This document shows positions 25,193-33,190 of a DNA stretch of 64,000 nt, piece after piece; position 1 is the stretch's first letter; every line of letters starts with the position of its first letter. A model generated the notes under the pieces. It was not told the origin of the DNA. It saw only the letters and a program-made list of their open reading frames with translations, and made no database searches. The stretch comes from Cyanobium sp. Morenito 9A2 (GTDB taxonomy: Bacteria > Cyanobacteriota > Cyanobacteriia > PCC-6307 > Cyanobiaceae), in contig NZ_JAGQBJ010000006.1 in assembly GCF_024345575.1 (NCBI RefSeq), forward strand, positions 1 to 64,000. Direction: 5' to 3'. Made by a program: the position numbers and the translations under genes.

Positions 25193-25271
25193 ATTCGATT
25201 CAGTAATAGCATACTTCACGGAGCAAGCAGGCCGAGCACAAGAGAAAAACAAAAGTCATGCAATGCTTGCA

Positions 25272-26264
25272 CTAACTCTTGCCGGAAAGCAGAGCCGCCA
25301 TCTTCTTTCGATATGCAAGGATTAGCCTATCAGAGGCTAGGAGTAGCTCACGCTGCTCTAGATCCCACGTCAGCCCCTTGTCCTGGGTCTCCACCACAGA
25401 GCGGTCTTCGTGATAGGTGTGCGTGGTATCCTTCAGGAACTGGTGATCAGCAAAAGGCTGCCTGACAAAGTTTCTAACCTCAATCCACTTGGTGAGCGTT
25501 CGGGTTGAGCTCAATGGTATGTTACTTGCCACGTATATAAAGCGATATCCTTTCATATTGAAATGCACGTCCAGCCTGTTCAGGCTAGGCAGATAGCAAG
25601 TCATCCAAGATGTGGAGTGCTCAATCTCTCTCCTAATTGCCAACCTGAAAAGGCCAGTCCGCTTGGGAGGCTTTGTGTTAACAAAACAAGAGACCGAGCG
25701 ATCAGTTTCAACAACCTCCAAAGGATGAATTGCCGCCTCATCACGGTTGGCAAAAAACGTTTTGTGGACAAAAGGGGCATGGGACGTATCAAGAGTTGCC
25801 TCGACAACACGGCTAAAGTTGGCATCCCACTCATACTCACCTTGAACAGCTCGCCAGCCTGGATCTCCAAACTCTGGAAAGTCTGGAATTAGATTCGGAT
25901 CAGCGTTTTCTATTGCCCCAGGAAAAAGCCAAATGAAGCCGGCCTTTTCAAAGGCCGACAATATCTTTAGCTTGGCGAGGCTTGGTATCGGAGTTCCAGG
26001 CTGGTCAACAGGTACATGTACACACTGCCCCTCGGCGTTAAAGCTGAATCCATGATAGGGACAATGCAAGCACCCTGATTCAACCCATCCATTCTTGAAG
26101 CTTGCACTGCGATGAGGGCAGCGGTCGTAAGCAGCTCTCGGCAAGCCTTTTTCATCGCGGAACAGTATATACTTCTGAGCCAGTAGAGTGACTTGCCGGG
26201 GAGATGGGCCTAGCGATGAAGCATGTTCAACAGCGTACCAAAAGTCATGAAGCCCTTCTAGCAT
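25272..26264 (-). CDS. Rieske non-heme iron oxygenase A (PaO-like)
   Basis: The 330-residue protein has an N-terminal Rieske [2Fe-2S] site: Cys49, His51, Cys68, His71 in CPHRSAS...CLHCPYHGF. The mononuclear iron motif is seen as LDTSHAPFVH (Asp159, His162, His167). The layout resembles pheophorbide a oxygenase and choline monooxygenase-like single-component oxygenases of cyanobacteria. No C-terminal membrane helices of plant PaO are seen. It shares lower GC content with the adjacent, convergent MFS gene, and its residues GDPGWRAVQGEYEWDANF closely parallel the second Rieske gene at 27948. Substrate and reductase partner are unknown. Confidence 0.9.
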   Translation of the reverse strand: MLEGLHDFWYAVEHASSLGPSPRQVTLLAQKYILFRDEKGLPRAAYDRCPHRSASFKNGWVESGCLHCPYHGFSFNAEGQCVHVPVDQPGTPIPSLAKLKILSAFEKAGFIWLFPGAIENADPNLIPDFPEFGDPGWRAVQGEYEWDANFSRVVEATLDTSHAPFVHKTFFANRDEAAIHPLEVVETDRSVSCFVNTKPPKRTGLFRLAIRREIEHSTSWMTCYLPSLNRLDVHFNMKGYRFIYVASNIPLSSTRTLTKWIEVRNFVRQPFADHQFLKDTTHTYHEDRSVVETQDKGLTWDLEQRELLLASDRLILAYRKKMAALLSGKS

Positions 26265-26676
26265 GGTAATCAGTCAGTTGAGTGAATCCTAAGCTAACTG
26301 CAGCGACACAACAGCATCTCAGCCCATCAACCCCCCAGAGGTCAGATCCAGCGCTGCCCTCCAGTGAGGCCCTAGGGCGTCTCCTGCTCCAGGCCCTAGT
26401 CCGCCGGCGCTGATTCCCTGCGTTCTGGGTGGTCCGCTAAGCAAGTCTGGCTTGATCCTGAAGGTGCGCCGGCGGCAGGCCAATCCCAGCGGGACCACCA
26501 TCGAGGAAGGGCGACCGCAGATCCAACTGCCACCGGAGCTGTTCACACTAATGGTGATGATCTGGGAACATGCGGATCCCCGGCCACTACTCACCCAAAA
26601 CCCGATGGTGGCCTTGGTCGATACCGATTGCCAGCTGTTGGATGCGTCCCTGATCGTCCTCTAGTCGGATCGGCTG

Positions 26677-26696
26677 GCCTGCATCCTGATGCAGGC
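26677..26696. repeat. Perfect 9-base palindromic hairpin
   Basis: GCCTGCATC (26677-26685) and GATGCAGGC (26688-26696) are exact complements separated by CT. No T-run follows, so it does not look like a terminator. It lies 15 bases after the stop of a short open frame. Confidence 0.6.
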
Positions 26697-26728
26697 GGTC
26701 TCGTTGGACATAAACGACTGGCCCTGTC

Positions 26729-26759
26729 GGGCTCCGCCCTTACCCCGAGCCTTGCTCGG
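26729..26759. repeat. Tandem three-base-loop hairpins
   Basis: GGGC-TCC-GCCC (26729-26739) and CCGAGC-CTT-GCTCGG (26745-26759) stand five bases apart. The two-hairpin architecture with three-base loops is the same as in the 39-base insertion of the IS (23190-23228), although the stems differ in sequence. Confidence 0.55.
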
Positions 26760-27471
26760 CTGGTGCTGTTCCAGGGCACCCAGGGAGCCAGCGCCAACGA
26801 GGTCAACGTGGCCGAAGGCATAGTGGGTTGCCAGCTGGGGGCAGTGCCTCCCCCGGCGCCGTTCTTCACCGCCGTGGCCCTTCTCCCTGGTGATCCTGAT
26901 GGAGCTGCCGCTGCTGCTGCCGGAAAGCCGCAACTCCGGGCAGCACTCCAGATCGGAGGCCGATCCCCTGCGTTTCTGGTGCGGGGAGCGAACCCACCCG
27001 AGGGCGTCAGGTCAACTGATCAGTGATCTTCTCTCTAGCCTCGTTCTGGGCTTTCCACACTTCAGCGACATGTTCGTGATGGATGCCCGCGACCGCTTCG
27101 GGTTGGATCCCCAGGCAGTCAGATGGGTGGTCTCTGTCATGGAGGTGGAGCTGCTGATCATGGTGGATTGCGATTCCCCGCGTGACCGCCATGCATACCG
27201 GCAACGAGCTCCATCTCACTCCTTGAATATCGCCATGGGCACCAGCGCAATCATGGCGGGCCTCCTCTCCCTGTCTCTCTCACCGTGTCGGCGAAAGAGC
27301 GGAGAATCCCGGATACTCAAGCCGTCATGCATCTGCCTCACCGACCTGCTCGCCCCCCTGATGGCCGAAGCCCCAATACCTGCAGCAGAAGCGCCGCCGC
27401 CACGGAGCGTTGGTCGCCCTGGTGCGGCTGGCAGTCGGCCTGGCGCTCAGTAGCCAGATCCGGCCCCAGGC

Positions 27472-27909
27472 TCAGGCAGTGAACACCCCGTCGCCATAGC
27501 CGATCAGTTCCACTTGATGGCCATCGGGGTCGCTCACGAACAGGGAGCGGCATCGGGGGCCGTAATCGAAGGCCATCACCGCTTGGCCCCTACGCTGCAG
27601 CTCCTCCTCCACCTCCGCCATGCGGGAATAGGTGACCCGGAATGCCACATGCCGCATCGCGATGGTGTTGTGGTCAGGCACCGCTGCTGGATTGGCGGAA
27701 TCAGCGGGGAACAGGTTCAGGTAGCAGCCTGGGCAAACCCGCAGGATGAACGGTGGGCCGCTCGGCAGCCCCTCCATCGCCGCCGTCAGAAAGCCCAGAA
27801 CCTGCTGGTACCAGGCCAAAGAGGCCTGGGGATCGCGAACCGTAAGAGCCACGTGATCCAGGGCCTCGATCGGCAGGGCGCTGGCGAAGCTGTCGGGAGC
27901 GGAGCTCAT
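27472..27909 (-). CDS. VOC (glyoxalase/bleomycin-resistance) family protein
   Basis: The 145-residue product has a single vicinal-oxygen-chelate fold of two beta-alpha-beta-beta-beta modules. The first is LDHVALTVRDPQASLAWYQQVLGF and the second MRHVAFRVTYSRMAEVEEEL...SLFVSDPDGHQVELIGYG. Likely metal ligands are the His in LDHV, the His in MRHV and the Glu in VELI. The ATG at 27909 is chosen at the domain border. It lies 38 bases downstream of the second Rieske oxygenase on the same strand, so the two may act on one pathway. Substrate unknown; homologues include fosfomycin-resistance-like and dioxygenase-like proteins. Confidence 0.87.
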   Translation of the reverse strand: MSSAPDSFASALPIEALDHVALTVRDPQASLAWYQQVLGFLTAAMEGLPSGPPFILRVCPGCYLNLFPADSANPAAVPDHNTIAMRHVAFRVTYSRMAEVEEELQRRGQAVMAFDYGPRCRSLFVSDPDGHQVELIGYGDGVFTA

Positions 27910-27947
27910 TGGAGATCGCGGAGGAGTGAATAGAGAAGGAGCGGCAC

Positions 27948-29000
27948 TTACACAAGCAAACCGGCGCTGCGCTTCTCGCGCAGCAGGCTGCGCAGGCACA
28001 AGGTCATGGCATCACTGACCAGAAGCAAGTCGCCGCGGCCGTCGAGATCTGGCAGCCGCGGAGTGAGCGTCTCCACCATGCGCTGGTCTTCCGCCATGAA
28101 GCGATCCACCCGCCCGCGGGCATTGGCATCGGCCAGGGGGGTACGCAGGAAGGAGCGGAAGTGGCGCCAGAGGTTCAGGGTGCGGCCGTCATCCAGCGGC
28201 ACATGGGCGGTGCACAGGGAAATCCGAAAGTCCCCGAACACCACCCGCACCAGCGACACATTGGCCAGCCAGAGCTGGATGTGCTGCACGCCGCCATCGC
28301 TGCTTTCGGCCACGGCCTTGTCGTCAGTGTTGAACAAGCCACGCAGGCCGCGGCCCTGGTCGGCGCGGTAGTGCCGGTCGCGGGGGGCCAACACCCGTTC
28401 ATAGAGGCTGTCGTCCTTCACCCACTGCTCCTCAGGCATCAGCTGATCGGGGGCGCTCGCCCCGAAGGTGCCGGAGTGCACAAAGGGGGCATGGGTGAGG
28501 TCCATGAAGGCCTCCAACACGCGCAGCCAGTTGGCCTGCCACTCCACCTGGCCCTCAAGGTTGCGCCAACCGCCATCACCGGCCTCGGGAATCGGCCCCA
28601 CCGCTGGCACAGGCGGCAGCACCTCGGGACTGGCCACGGGCGCCTCGGGATCGCGGGCCCACCACAGCCAGAGGAAGCCGTAGGCCTCCCGGCAGGGCAC
28701 ACAGCGGGTGTGGGCCCGGTGGGGCATCGGCTCGCCGGTGTGCTGGGCGGGAATACTGGCACAGTGCCCATCGGCGCCGAAGCACCAGCCGTGGTATCCG
28801 CAGGTCAGGAGGCCGTCCTGCACCCGGCCCACACTGAGGGAAGCGCCCTTGTGGGGGCAGCGATCCAGCACAGCGGCGGCCGCGCCAGAGCTGTCGCGCC
28901 ACACGGCAAAGCGCTCGCCGTGCAACTGAACCGCCAGGGGATGCTCGGGCTTCAACGCCGATGCAAGGGCAACGGCGTACCAGGAATCGAGCAGTTTCAT
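27948..29000 (-). CDS. Rieske non-heme iron oxygenase B (PaO-like)
   Basis: The 350-residue protein carries the Rieske ligands Cys48, His50, Cys67, His70 (CPHKGAS...CGYHGW) and the iron motif DLTHAPFVH (Asp167, His170, His175). It is paralogous to the gene at 25272: both have GW(R)x(L/V)(E/Q)G, a W-x-A-N segment and a THAPFVH/SHAPFVH site at equal spacing. Base composition here is high-GC, like the core genome, unlike its relative. It precedes the VOC gene and follows the ParA/87-residue pair on the same strand by 58 bases, so it could be part of that transcript. The substrate is unknown. Confidence 0.9.
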   Translation of the reverse strand: MKLLDSWYAVALASALKPEHPLAVQLHGERFAVWRDSSGAAAAVLDRCPHKGASLSVGRVQDGLLTCGYHGWCFGADGHCASIPAQHTGEPMPHRAHTRCVPCREAYGFLWLWWARDPEAPVASPEVLPPVPAVGPIPEAGDGGWRNLEGQVEWQANWLRVLEAFMDLTHAPFVHSGTFGASAPDQLMPEEQWVKDDSLYERVLAPRDRHYRADQGRGLRGLFNTDDKAVAESSDGGVQHIQLWLANVSLVRVVFGDFRISLCTAHVPLDDGRTLNLWRHFRSFLRTPLADANARGRVDRFMAEDQRMVETLTPRLPDLDGRGDLLLVSDAMTLCLRSLLREKRSAGLLV

Positions 29001-29058
29001 CGCAGGTCAGCCCCGTAGGCAGGGCGCTTTCGCCTCGCAAGCTGTAGCACGGGCTCGC

Positions 29059-29322
29059 CTAGCCCAGATGGGTCTTCCAGTGATCACCATCGCAGCGAAA
29101 CCAACCCCTCTGCTCCAGGGCCGCGAGCAGGTCCAAGGCCTCGCTCGAATCGACCTTCCAGTGCCACTCCAGCTCCAGCAGGCTGGCCAGATCCTGACGT
29201 TCCAGGCCTTGACGCAGTCCACGCTTGAGCAGCTTGCGCAGACTCGCTGGTTCCAGCGCCAGCAGGGTCGCCATCGAAAGCGGGCCCGGCGGCCAGGTGG
29301 CAGGGTCGACACCGGAAGCCAT
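29059..29322 (-). CDS. 87-residue protein coupled to the MinD/ParA-like ATPase, unrecognised
   Basis: The product runs MASGVDPATWPPGPLSMATL, then a strongly helical basic/leucine-rich part (EPASLRKLLKRGLRQGLERQ, DLASLLELEW) and a C-terminal ALEQRGWFRCDGDHWKTHLG. The last part looks like a helix plus beta-wing, so a small winged-helix domain is plausible (inference). The ATG at 29322 is one base from the stop of the ATPase gene, which implies tight co-translation and probably a complex. I do not recognise the family; it may be the specificity or adaptor partner of the ATPase. Confidence 0.75.
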   Translation of the reverse strand: MASGVDPATWPPGPLSMATLLALEPASLRKLLKRGLRQGLERQDLASLLELEWHWKVDSSEALDLLAALEQRGWFRCDGDHWKTHLG

Positions 29323-29323
29323 C

Positions 29324-30091
29324 TCAGGCGAGCTCAGATGCGTTGAGATCGGCGGCGAGAGCACGCACGCGCTCGCTCCAGGGGTGGTTGGGGTAGACGA
29401 GTATCGCCAGACCACTACTGGCCAGGGTGAGCAGATCGTCACTGAGGGGCAAGAGCGCCCCGATCGGCACGTTGTAGCTGCTGGCCACCCGCTCCCGCAC
29501 CTGCTCGGGATCGAAATGAGCCGGCAGCTTGTTCACCACCAAGCGAATCGCCGGCACATCAAGGCGCTCGGCCACCTCAATCGCCACGGCCGTGCCGAGG
29601 TAGTCCTGGGTATCTGGACGCATCACCATCAACAGACAGTCAGCGATCGCGGTGGAAAGCAACGTTTCCTCATTGATCCCCGGATGGGTGTCAATGATCA
29701 CCAGATCGAGATGGAGCTTTTCGCTCAGGCTGAACAGGGCATCGTTGAGCTTCTCCACCTGGTAACCCTCCCGCAGCAGACGGGCGATGCGGTCGCTGTC
29801 CATGGCGGCGGGCACCAGCCAGAGCCGTCCATGGGCCTGCTTCACCGGAGTTGGTGTGACGTCATGGGCGCAATGCTCGATCGCCGTATCACCCTGGAGG
29901 TGATCATTGAGGGTGGCCTGGCCTGGTTCAGGGGAGAAACCGAACAGGACGTGAACGCCCGGGGAGGCCAGATCGGTGTCGAACACCGCCACCCGTTTGC
30001 CCTGCAGCGCCAGCGCGACCGCCAGGTTGGCGGAAAGATTGGACTTCCCGGTGCCGCCGCGGAAGGAATGAATCGCCAGGATCTGGGCCAT
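29324..30091 (-). CDS. MinD/ParA-like P-loop ATPase
   Basis: The 255-residue protein starts MAQILAIHSFRGGTGKSNLS, with a deviant Walker A (RGGTGKS, signature Lys replaced by Arg at the first position but the catalytic Lys kept), switch I DTDLASPGVH and switch II VIIDTHPGINEE. This is the SIMIBI class that positions cell components by dimerising on a surface. No C-terminal amphipathic helix like that of MinD is obvious (NHPWSERVRALAADLNASEL is possible). It is not beside a parB. It is divergent, by 68 bases, from the HAMP sensor and coupled to the 87-residue gene, so positioning or clustering of that sensor is a fair hypothesis. Confidence 0.88.
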   Translation of the reverse strand: MAQILAIHSFRGGTGKSNLSANLAVALALQGKRVAVFDTDLASPGVHVLFGFSPEPGQATLNDHLQGDTAIEHCAHDVTPTPVKQAHGRLWLVPAAMDSDRIARLLREGYQVEKLNDALFSLSEKLHLDLVIIDTHPGINEETLLSTAIADCLLMVMRPDTQDYLGTAVAIEVAERLDVPAIRLVVNKLPAHFDPEQVRERVASSYNVPIGALLPLSDDLLTLASSGLAILVYPNHPWSERVRALAADLNASELA

Positions 30092-30159
30092 GCCTGCCGC
30101 TGTTGGTGATCGGGTTGGGCGATGGTAGAACTGGCGAACGCCTGAGACGCTCAGCGCCC

Positions 30160-31551
30160 ATGCGACTTTCCGTGCGCCTGATCGCGCTTGGGGTCACCGG
30201 TCCAATCGTTGGTCTGGGGATCTTCTTGGTGCTCTCCGCCAGCACGGTGGTGGAGCTCGCCCAGAAAGCGAAGTTCGAACTCACCACCCTTTTCGATCAG
30301 GACAACCGCACCAATCTTCTGTTCACAACAAGCATCATCCAGCGCAACACGCGCATGCTCGCCGCGCAGCTTGACCTTGATTCCCAGCGTCTGGCCAAAC
30401 GCATCGGCGCCGATCTCAACCTCTCGCCCACCGGCCAGATGTCCTGGCAGCGGCAACCGCTGGAACCAGCGCAAGCGCCGCAGCGGTTGAATCCGATTCT
30501 GGCGATGCCCCTGACGCTGCCCACTGAATCGGCCTCGATTTTTCTCAAAGACGGTCAGAACATCTGGCGGCGCCTGGCGGGGGTGGATGGCAAGGGCCAC
30601 CCCCTGCCCGCCGGCTGGGTGCCACCGGCCGCCACTGTGCGCGAGTTGGAAGAAGTGATCGAGGGCTCAGGGGCCCGCCTCGAGGCACGCAACACGATGC
30701 TGCTGCGCGATGGCCTCTGGCGCATGAGTCGACTCACACCCTTGCCGGCCCCCGGAGGCGCCCAGCGGTTGCTGCTCTCAGTGAGCCTGCGCACCGACGC
30801 GGACAACGAAGTTCTCCAGACCAGCGCCCGCCTGTTTCCCTACAAGAACCACCACGTAGCCTTCTTCGGATTCAGCACCGGCGGCAGGTTGTATTGCAAC
30901 TTCGCCCAGCCCTCCCAGGGCAGCTGCCCGCTGCTGCACCGGGCCATGCTCGCCTCGGGCGGGATTCCCCTTCCGAGCGCCCACACCCAGGCGCTGATCG
31001 GTGAGCGGTCCATCCTGATCGCGGACCGCCCGGGGGAGACACCCGAGCGCCAAAGGCTGTTCATGGCCACCTTCCCAGAATGGAACTGGCTGGCAGTGAT
31101 CCTGGTCGAGGAGGCGATGCTGAATCGCAAACTGGTGCCCCTGCGCCAGGCCACGGAAACGATGCTGATCCTGCTGGTGCTGGGCACGCTTTTGCTGGTG
31201 GCCGGATGCGCCTTGGCGGCCTGGCGCATCGCCGCTGGCATCCAGCGGGAATTGGGAGCCCTGGCAGCGGCCGCCGACAGGATGGCCGCCGGCGACTCCC
31301 GCACCCAACTCAGCTACGGCGGTGACGATGCCCTCGGGCGGCTCGTGCAGGCCTTCAACCGGATGTCTGGGGCGGTGGCCGATCGGGAGGATTCCTTCAA
31401 GGAACGCATTCGCACCCTGGAGATCGACATCAACCAACAGGTCCTTCAAGGTCAGGTGTGCTCCATCACCCGCGATCCCCATTTCCTGAGCCTGAGCGAA
31501 CGCGCCGAGGCCATGCGCACCCGGCGCCAGCAACGGCGGAAAAGCCGATGA
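30160..31551 (+). CDS. Membrane sensor with periplasmic domain and HAMP, no kinase domain
   Basis: The 463-residue protein has a membrane segment at about 5-28, a periplasmic sensory part of some 300 residues (cache-like, with VILVEEAMLNRKL near its end), a second segment (about 334-357) and a HAMP domain (about 358-410) ending LVQAFNRMSGAV. A coiled coil and a conserved tail (420-463) follow: LEIDINQQVL, QVCSITRDPHF, LSERAEAMRTRR. There is no histidine kinase, methyl-accepting or cyclase domain. The HAMP end plus tail is clearly homologous to the C-terminus of the receiver protein at 34131-35222. The ATG at 30160 sits directly before the first helix. Confidence 0.87.
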   Translation: MRLSVRLIALGVTGPIVGLGIFLVLSASTVVELAQKAKFELTTLFDQDNRTNLLFTTSIIQRNTRMLAAQLDLDSQRLAKRIGADLNLSPTGQMSWQRQPLEPAQAPQRLNPILAMPLTLPTESASIFLKDGQNIWRRLAGVDGKGHPLPAGWVPPAATVRELEEVIEGSGARLEARNTMLLRDGLWRMSRLTPLPAPGGAQRLLLSVSLRTDADNEVLQTSARLFPYKNHHVAFFGFSTGGRLYCNFAQPSQGSCPLLHRAMLASGGIPLPSAHTQALIGERSILIADRPGETPERQRLFMATFPEWNWLAVILVEEAMLNRKLVPLRQATETMLILLVLGTLLLVAGCALAAWRIAAGIQRELGALAAAADRMAAGDSRTQLSYGGDDALGRLVQAFNRMSGAVADREDSFKERIRTLEIDINQQVLQGQVCSITRDPHFLSLSERAEAMRTRRQQRRKSR

Positions 31552-31558
31552 GCCTCAG

Positions 31559-33190
31559 TTAGTTCATGCGACCCACGCGCTTGGGCAGGTTCAAACGCGC
31601 GAAAGGATCGCCCACCTGTTGCTGGAGGGAGGGATCAGGTTCATAGCTGAGGCCGCTGGCCCGGGCCAGGCTCACCAGGGCGATGTTGTAATCTGCGAGT
31701 TGGTCAATGTACACACCCACGGCCTGGGTTAGATCCTGCTGGGCCTGCACGACATCAGTGACATTGCCATAACCAGCATTGAAGCGCAGGGATTGGAGGC
31801 GCAGGGCTTCACTGGACGCCTTCACCCGTGCCGCCGCCAACAGCACCGCCTGGCGGCCTTGCTGGGCCTGGGCATGGAAGCTCTGCACTTCGCGTCGCAC
31901 CTGATTCAGGGCCACTTGCACCTGAGCCTCCGCAGCCCTGGCGCGGCGCATCGCAGCGGCCGCACTCATGCGGGCCTGGCCTCCATCGAAGCCGGTGAAG
32001 GTGATCTGCACCAGGCTTGAGGCATTCCAGAAATCGGTGCGGGCGTTGCCCACCCAGGGTGGACCCAGGGCCGCGTAACCCACGCCTTTCGTCCAGTAAA
32101 GGGAATTCACCAGGGCGATCGTGGGCCGATACACCGCCAGATCGATCTGAGCCTGGGCTTCGTTCACCTTCACGGCGGTGAGCTGCTGCTCGATCACCTT
32201 GCGGTAGCCCAGGGCCGATTCAATGGTGGTCTCGAGCGATTGGCTCCAACTGCCCTGGGGGGACAGGATGGCCGCGGGGCGAATCGCCCCGGCGTTGGTC
32301 TCATGGAGCAACTCGGCCAACTCGGCCTGGGCCAACTGGGCGTTTTGCTCGGCATTCACCAGGTTGACCTGGTCGGTCTTGAGCACCGTCTGCTGCTTGG
32401 CGAGTTCGAGGCGGGAGGCGACCCCAAGCCGCACCCGCGACTGGGCCAGGCGATAGAGCAATTGATCATTGGCCACCAGCTGCTGCCCGGTGACCGTTTT
32501 GGCGATCGCCCGCTGGAGGTTGATGTACGCCTGTTCCGTGCGCAGGCGGTTGTCCCGCCGGGCGATGACGAAGGCATCAACGGCCTGACGCACCAGGTAC
32601 TTGTTTTGCCAGATCGTGGGACTGCGGGCTGGATCAAACAGGTTCCAGTTGATGTCGAACTGGTTGAGGCTCTGGAAATAACTGCTGCTGAAGGCCGTGA
32701 CCGTGGCGTAGACCCCTGAGGCCGGTGCCCCCACACCTGAGAGGGCTCCTTGATAGTTGTAATAGGAACGCTGCCCGTAAAGGCCTGCGCCCAGGCTGCC
32801 GTTGATCACGGGCCACCAGCTGGCGTAGGCCGCCCCGAGGCTGTTCTGGGTCGCCAGCAGCAGTTCATAGTTCTGACGAATCACCGGATTGCGGCGATCG
32901 GCGAGCTCCACCGCCGTCGCCAGTTCAAGGCTTGCGAGCTGGGCGGTCGGAATGGGCGCGAGGTTGTCGCTGGGCCTGGGAACCCCGGCCGGCCAGCCGG
33001 CGCCAAGATCTTCCAACTGCTTGGTGCTGGGCCATTCCGCCGGCCCTGGGGCCGCCACTGCCCGGGCAGGCGCCGGGCCGACCGTCGGGGTGCGATCAGC
33101 AGCCGGGGTCGCCAGACCCCAGGCCATGGCCATCAGAACGCCTAAGGCAAAAATGGCCGCCCTCGGGCGCTGGCCGTGGGGCAGATTCAT
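31559..33190 (-). CDS. TolC-like outer-membrane efflux protein
   Basis: The 543-residue product starts with a signal peptide (AAIFALGVLMAMAWGLATPA), a Pro/Ala-rich linker, and two OMF (TolC) repeats. The first, from about 90 (LELATAVELADRRNPVIRQ) to 330, has long helices (LYRLAQSRVRLGVASRLELA); the second, about 340-525, has LQSLRFNAGYGNVTDVVQAQ and ends QLADYNIALVSLARASGL. Its ATG overlaps the crtB stop by four bases, so it is the last gene of the pds-kinase-receiver-crtB operon. It is a reasonable outer-membrane partner for the DevBCA pump at 18047-20872 (inference). It converges with the HAMP sensor gene seven bases away. Confidence 0.9.
   Translation of the reverse strand: MNLPHGQRPRAAIFALGVLMAMAWGLATPAADRTPTVGPAPARAVAAPGPAEWPSTKQLEDLGAGWPAGVPRPSDNLAPIPTAQLASLELATAVELADRRNPVIRQNYELLLATQNSLGAAYASWWPVINGSLGAGLYGQRSYYNYQGALSGVGAPASGVYATVTAFSSSYFQSLNQFDINWNLFDPARSPTIWQNKYLVRQAVDAFVIARRDNRLRTEQAYINLQRAIAKTVTGQQLVANDQLLYRLAQSRVRLGVASRLELAKQQTVLKTDQVNLVNAEQNAQLAQAELAELLHETNAGAIRPAAILSPQGSWSQSLETTIESALGYRKVIEQQLTAVKVNEAQAQIDLAVYRPTIALVNSLYWTKGVGYAALGPPWVGNARTDFWNASSLVQITFTGFDGGQARMSAAAAMRRARAAEAQVQVALNQVRREVQSFHAQAQQGRQAVLLAAARVKASSEALRLQSLRFNAGYGNVTDVVQAQQDLTQAVGVYIDQLADYNIALVSLARASGLSYEPDPSLQQQVGDPFARLNLPKRVGRMN

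Larger units (their letters stand above)
26265..27471. other. About 1.2 kb without a recognisable gene
   Basis: Several short open frames exist on the plus strand (for example 26452-26664, with a plausible segment RPQIQLPPELFTLMVMIWEHA, and 26890-27453), but none shows a family motif and they are cut by stops. Composition returns to high GC. Two similar phrases (GATTCCCTGCGTTCTGG near 26410 and GATCCCCTGCGTTTCTGG near 26964) may be remnants of a duplicated sequence. Small perfect hairpins occur (26677-26696, 26729-26759). The best reading is a field of decayed genes between two Rieske genes. Confidence 0.6.

Noticed and set aside
26452-26664. Short plus-strand frame between the Rieske genes
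   Set aside because: No recognisable motif, no clear start context, and a stop in the middle of a region that looks decayed; kept only as part of the gene-free stretch.
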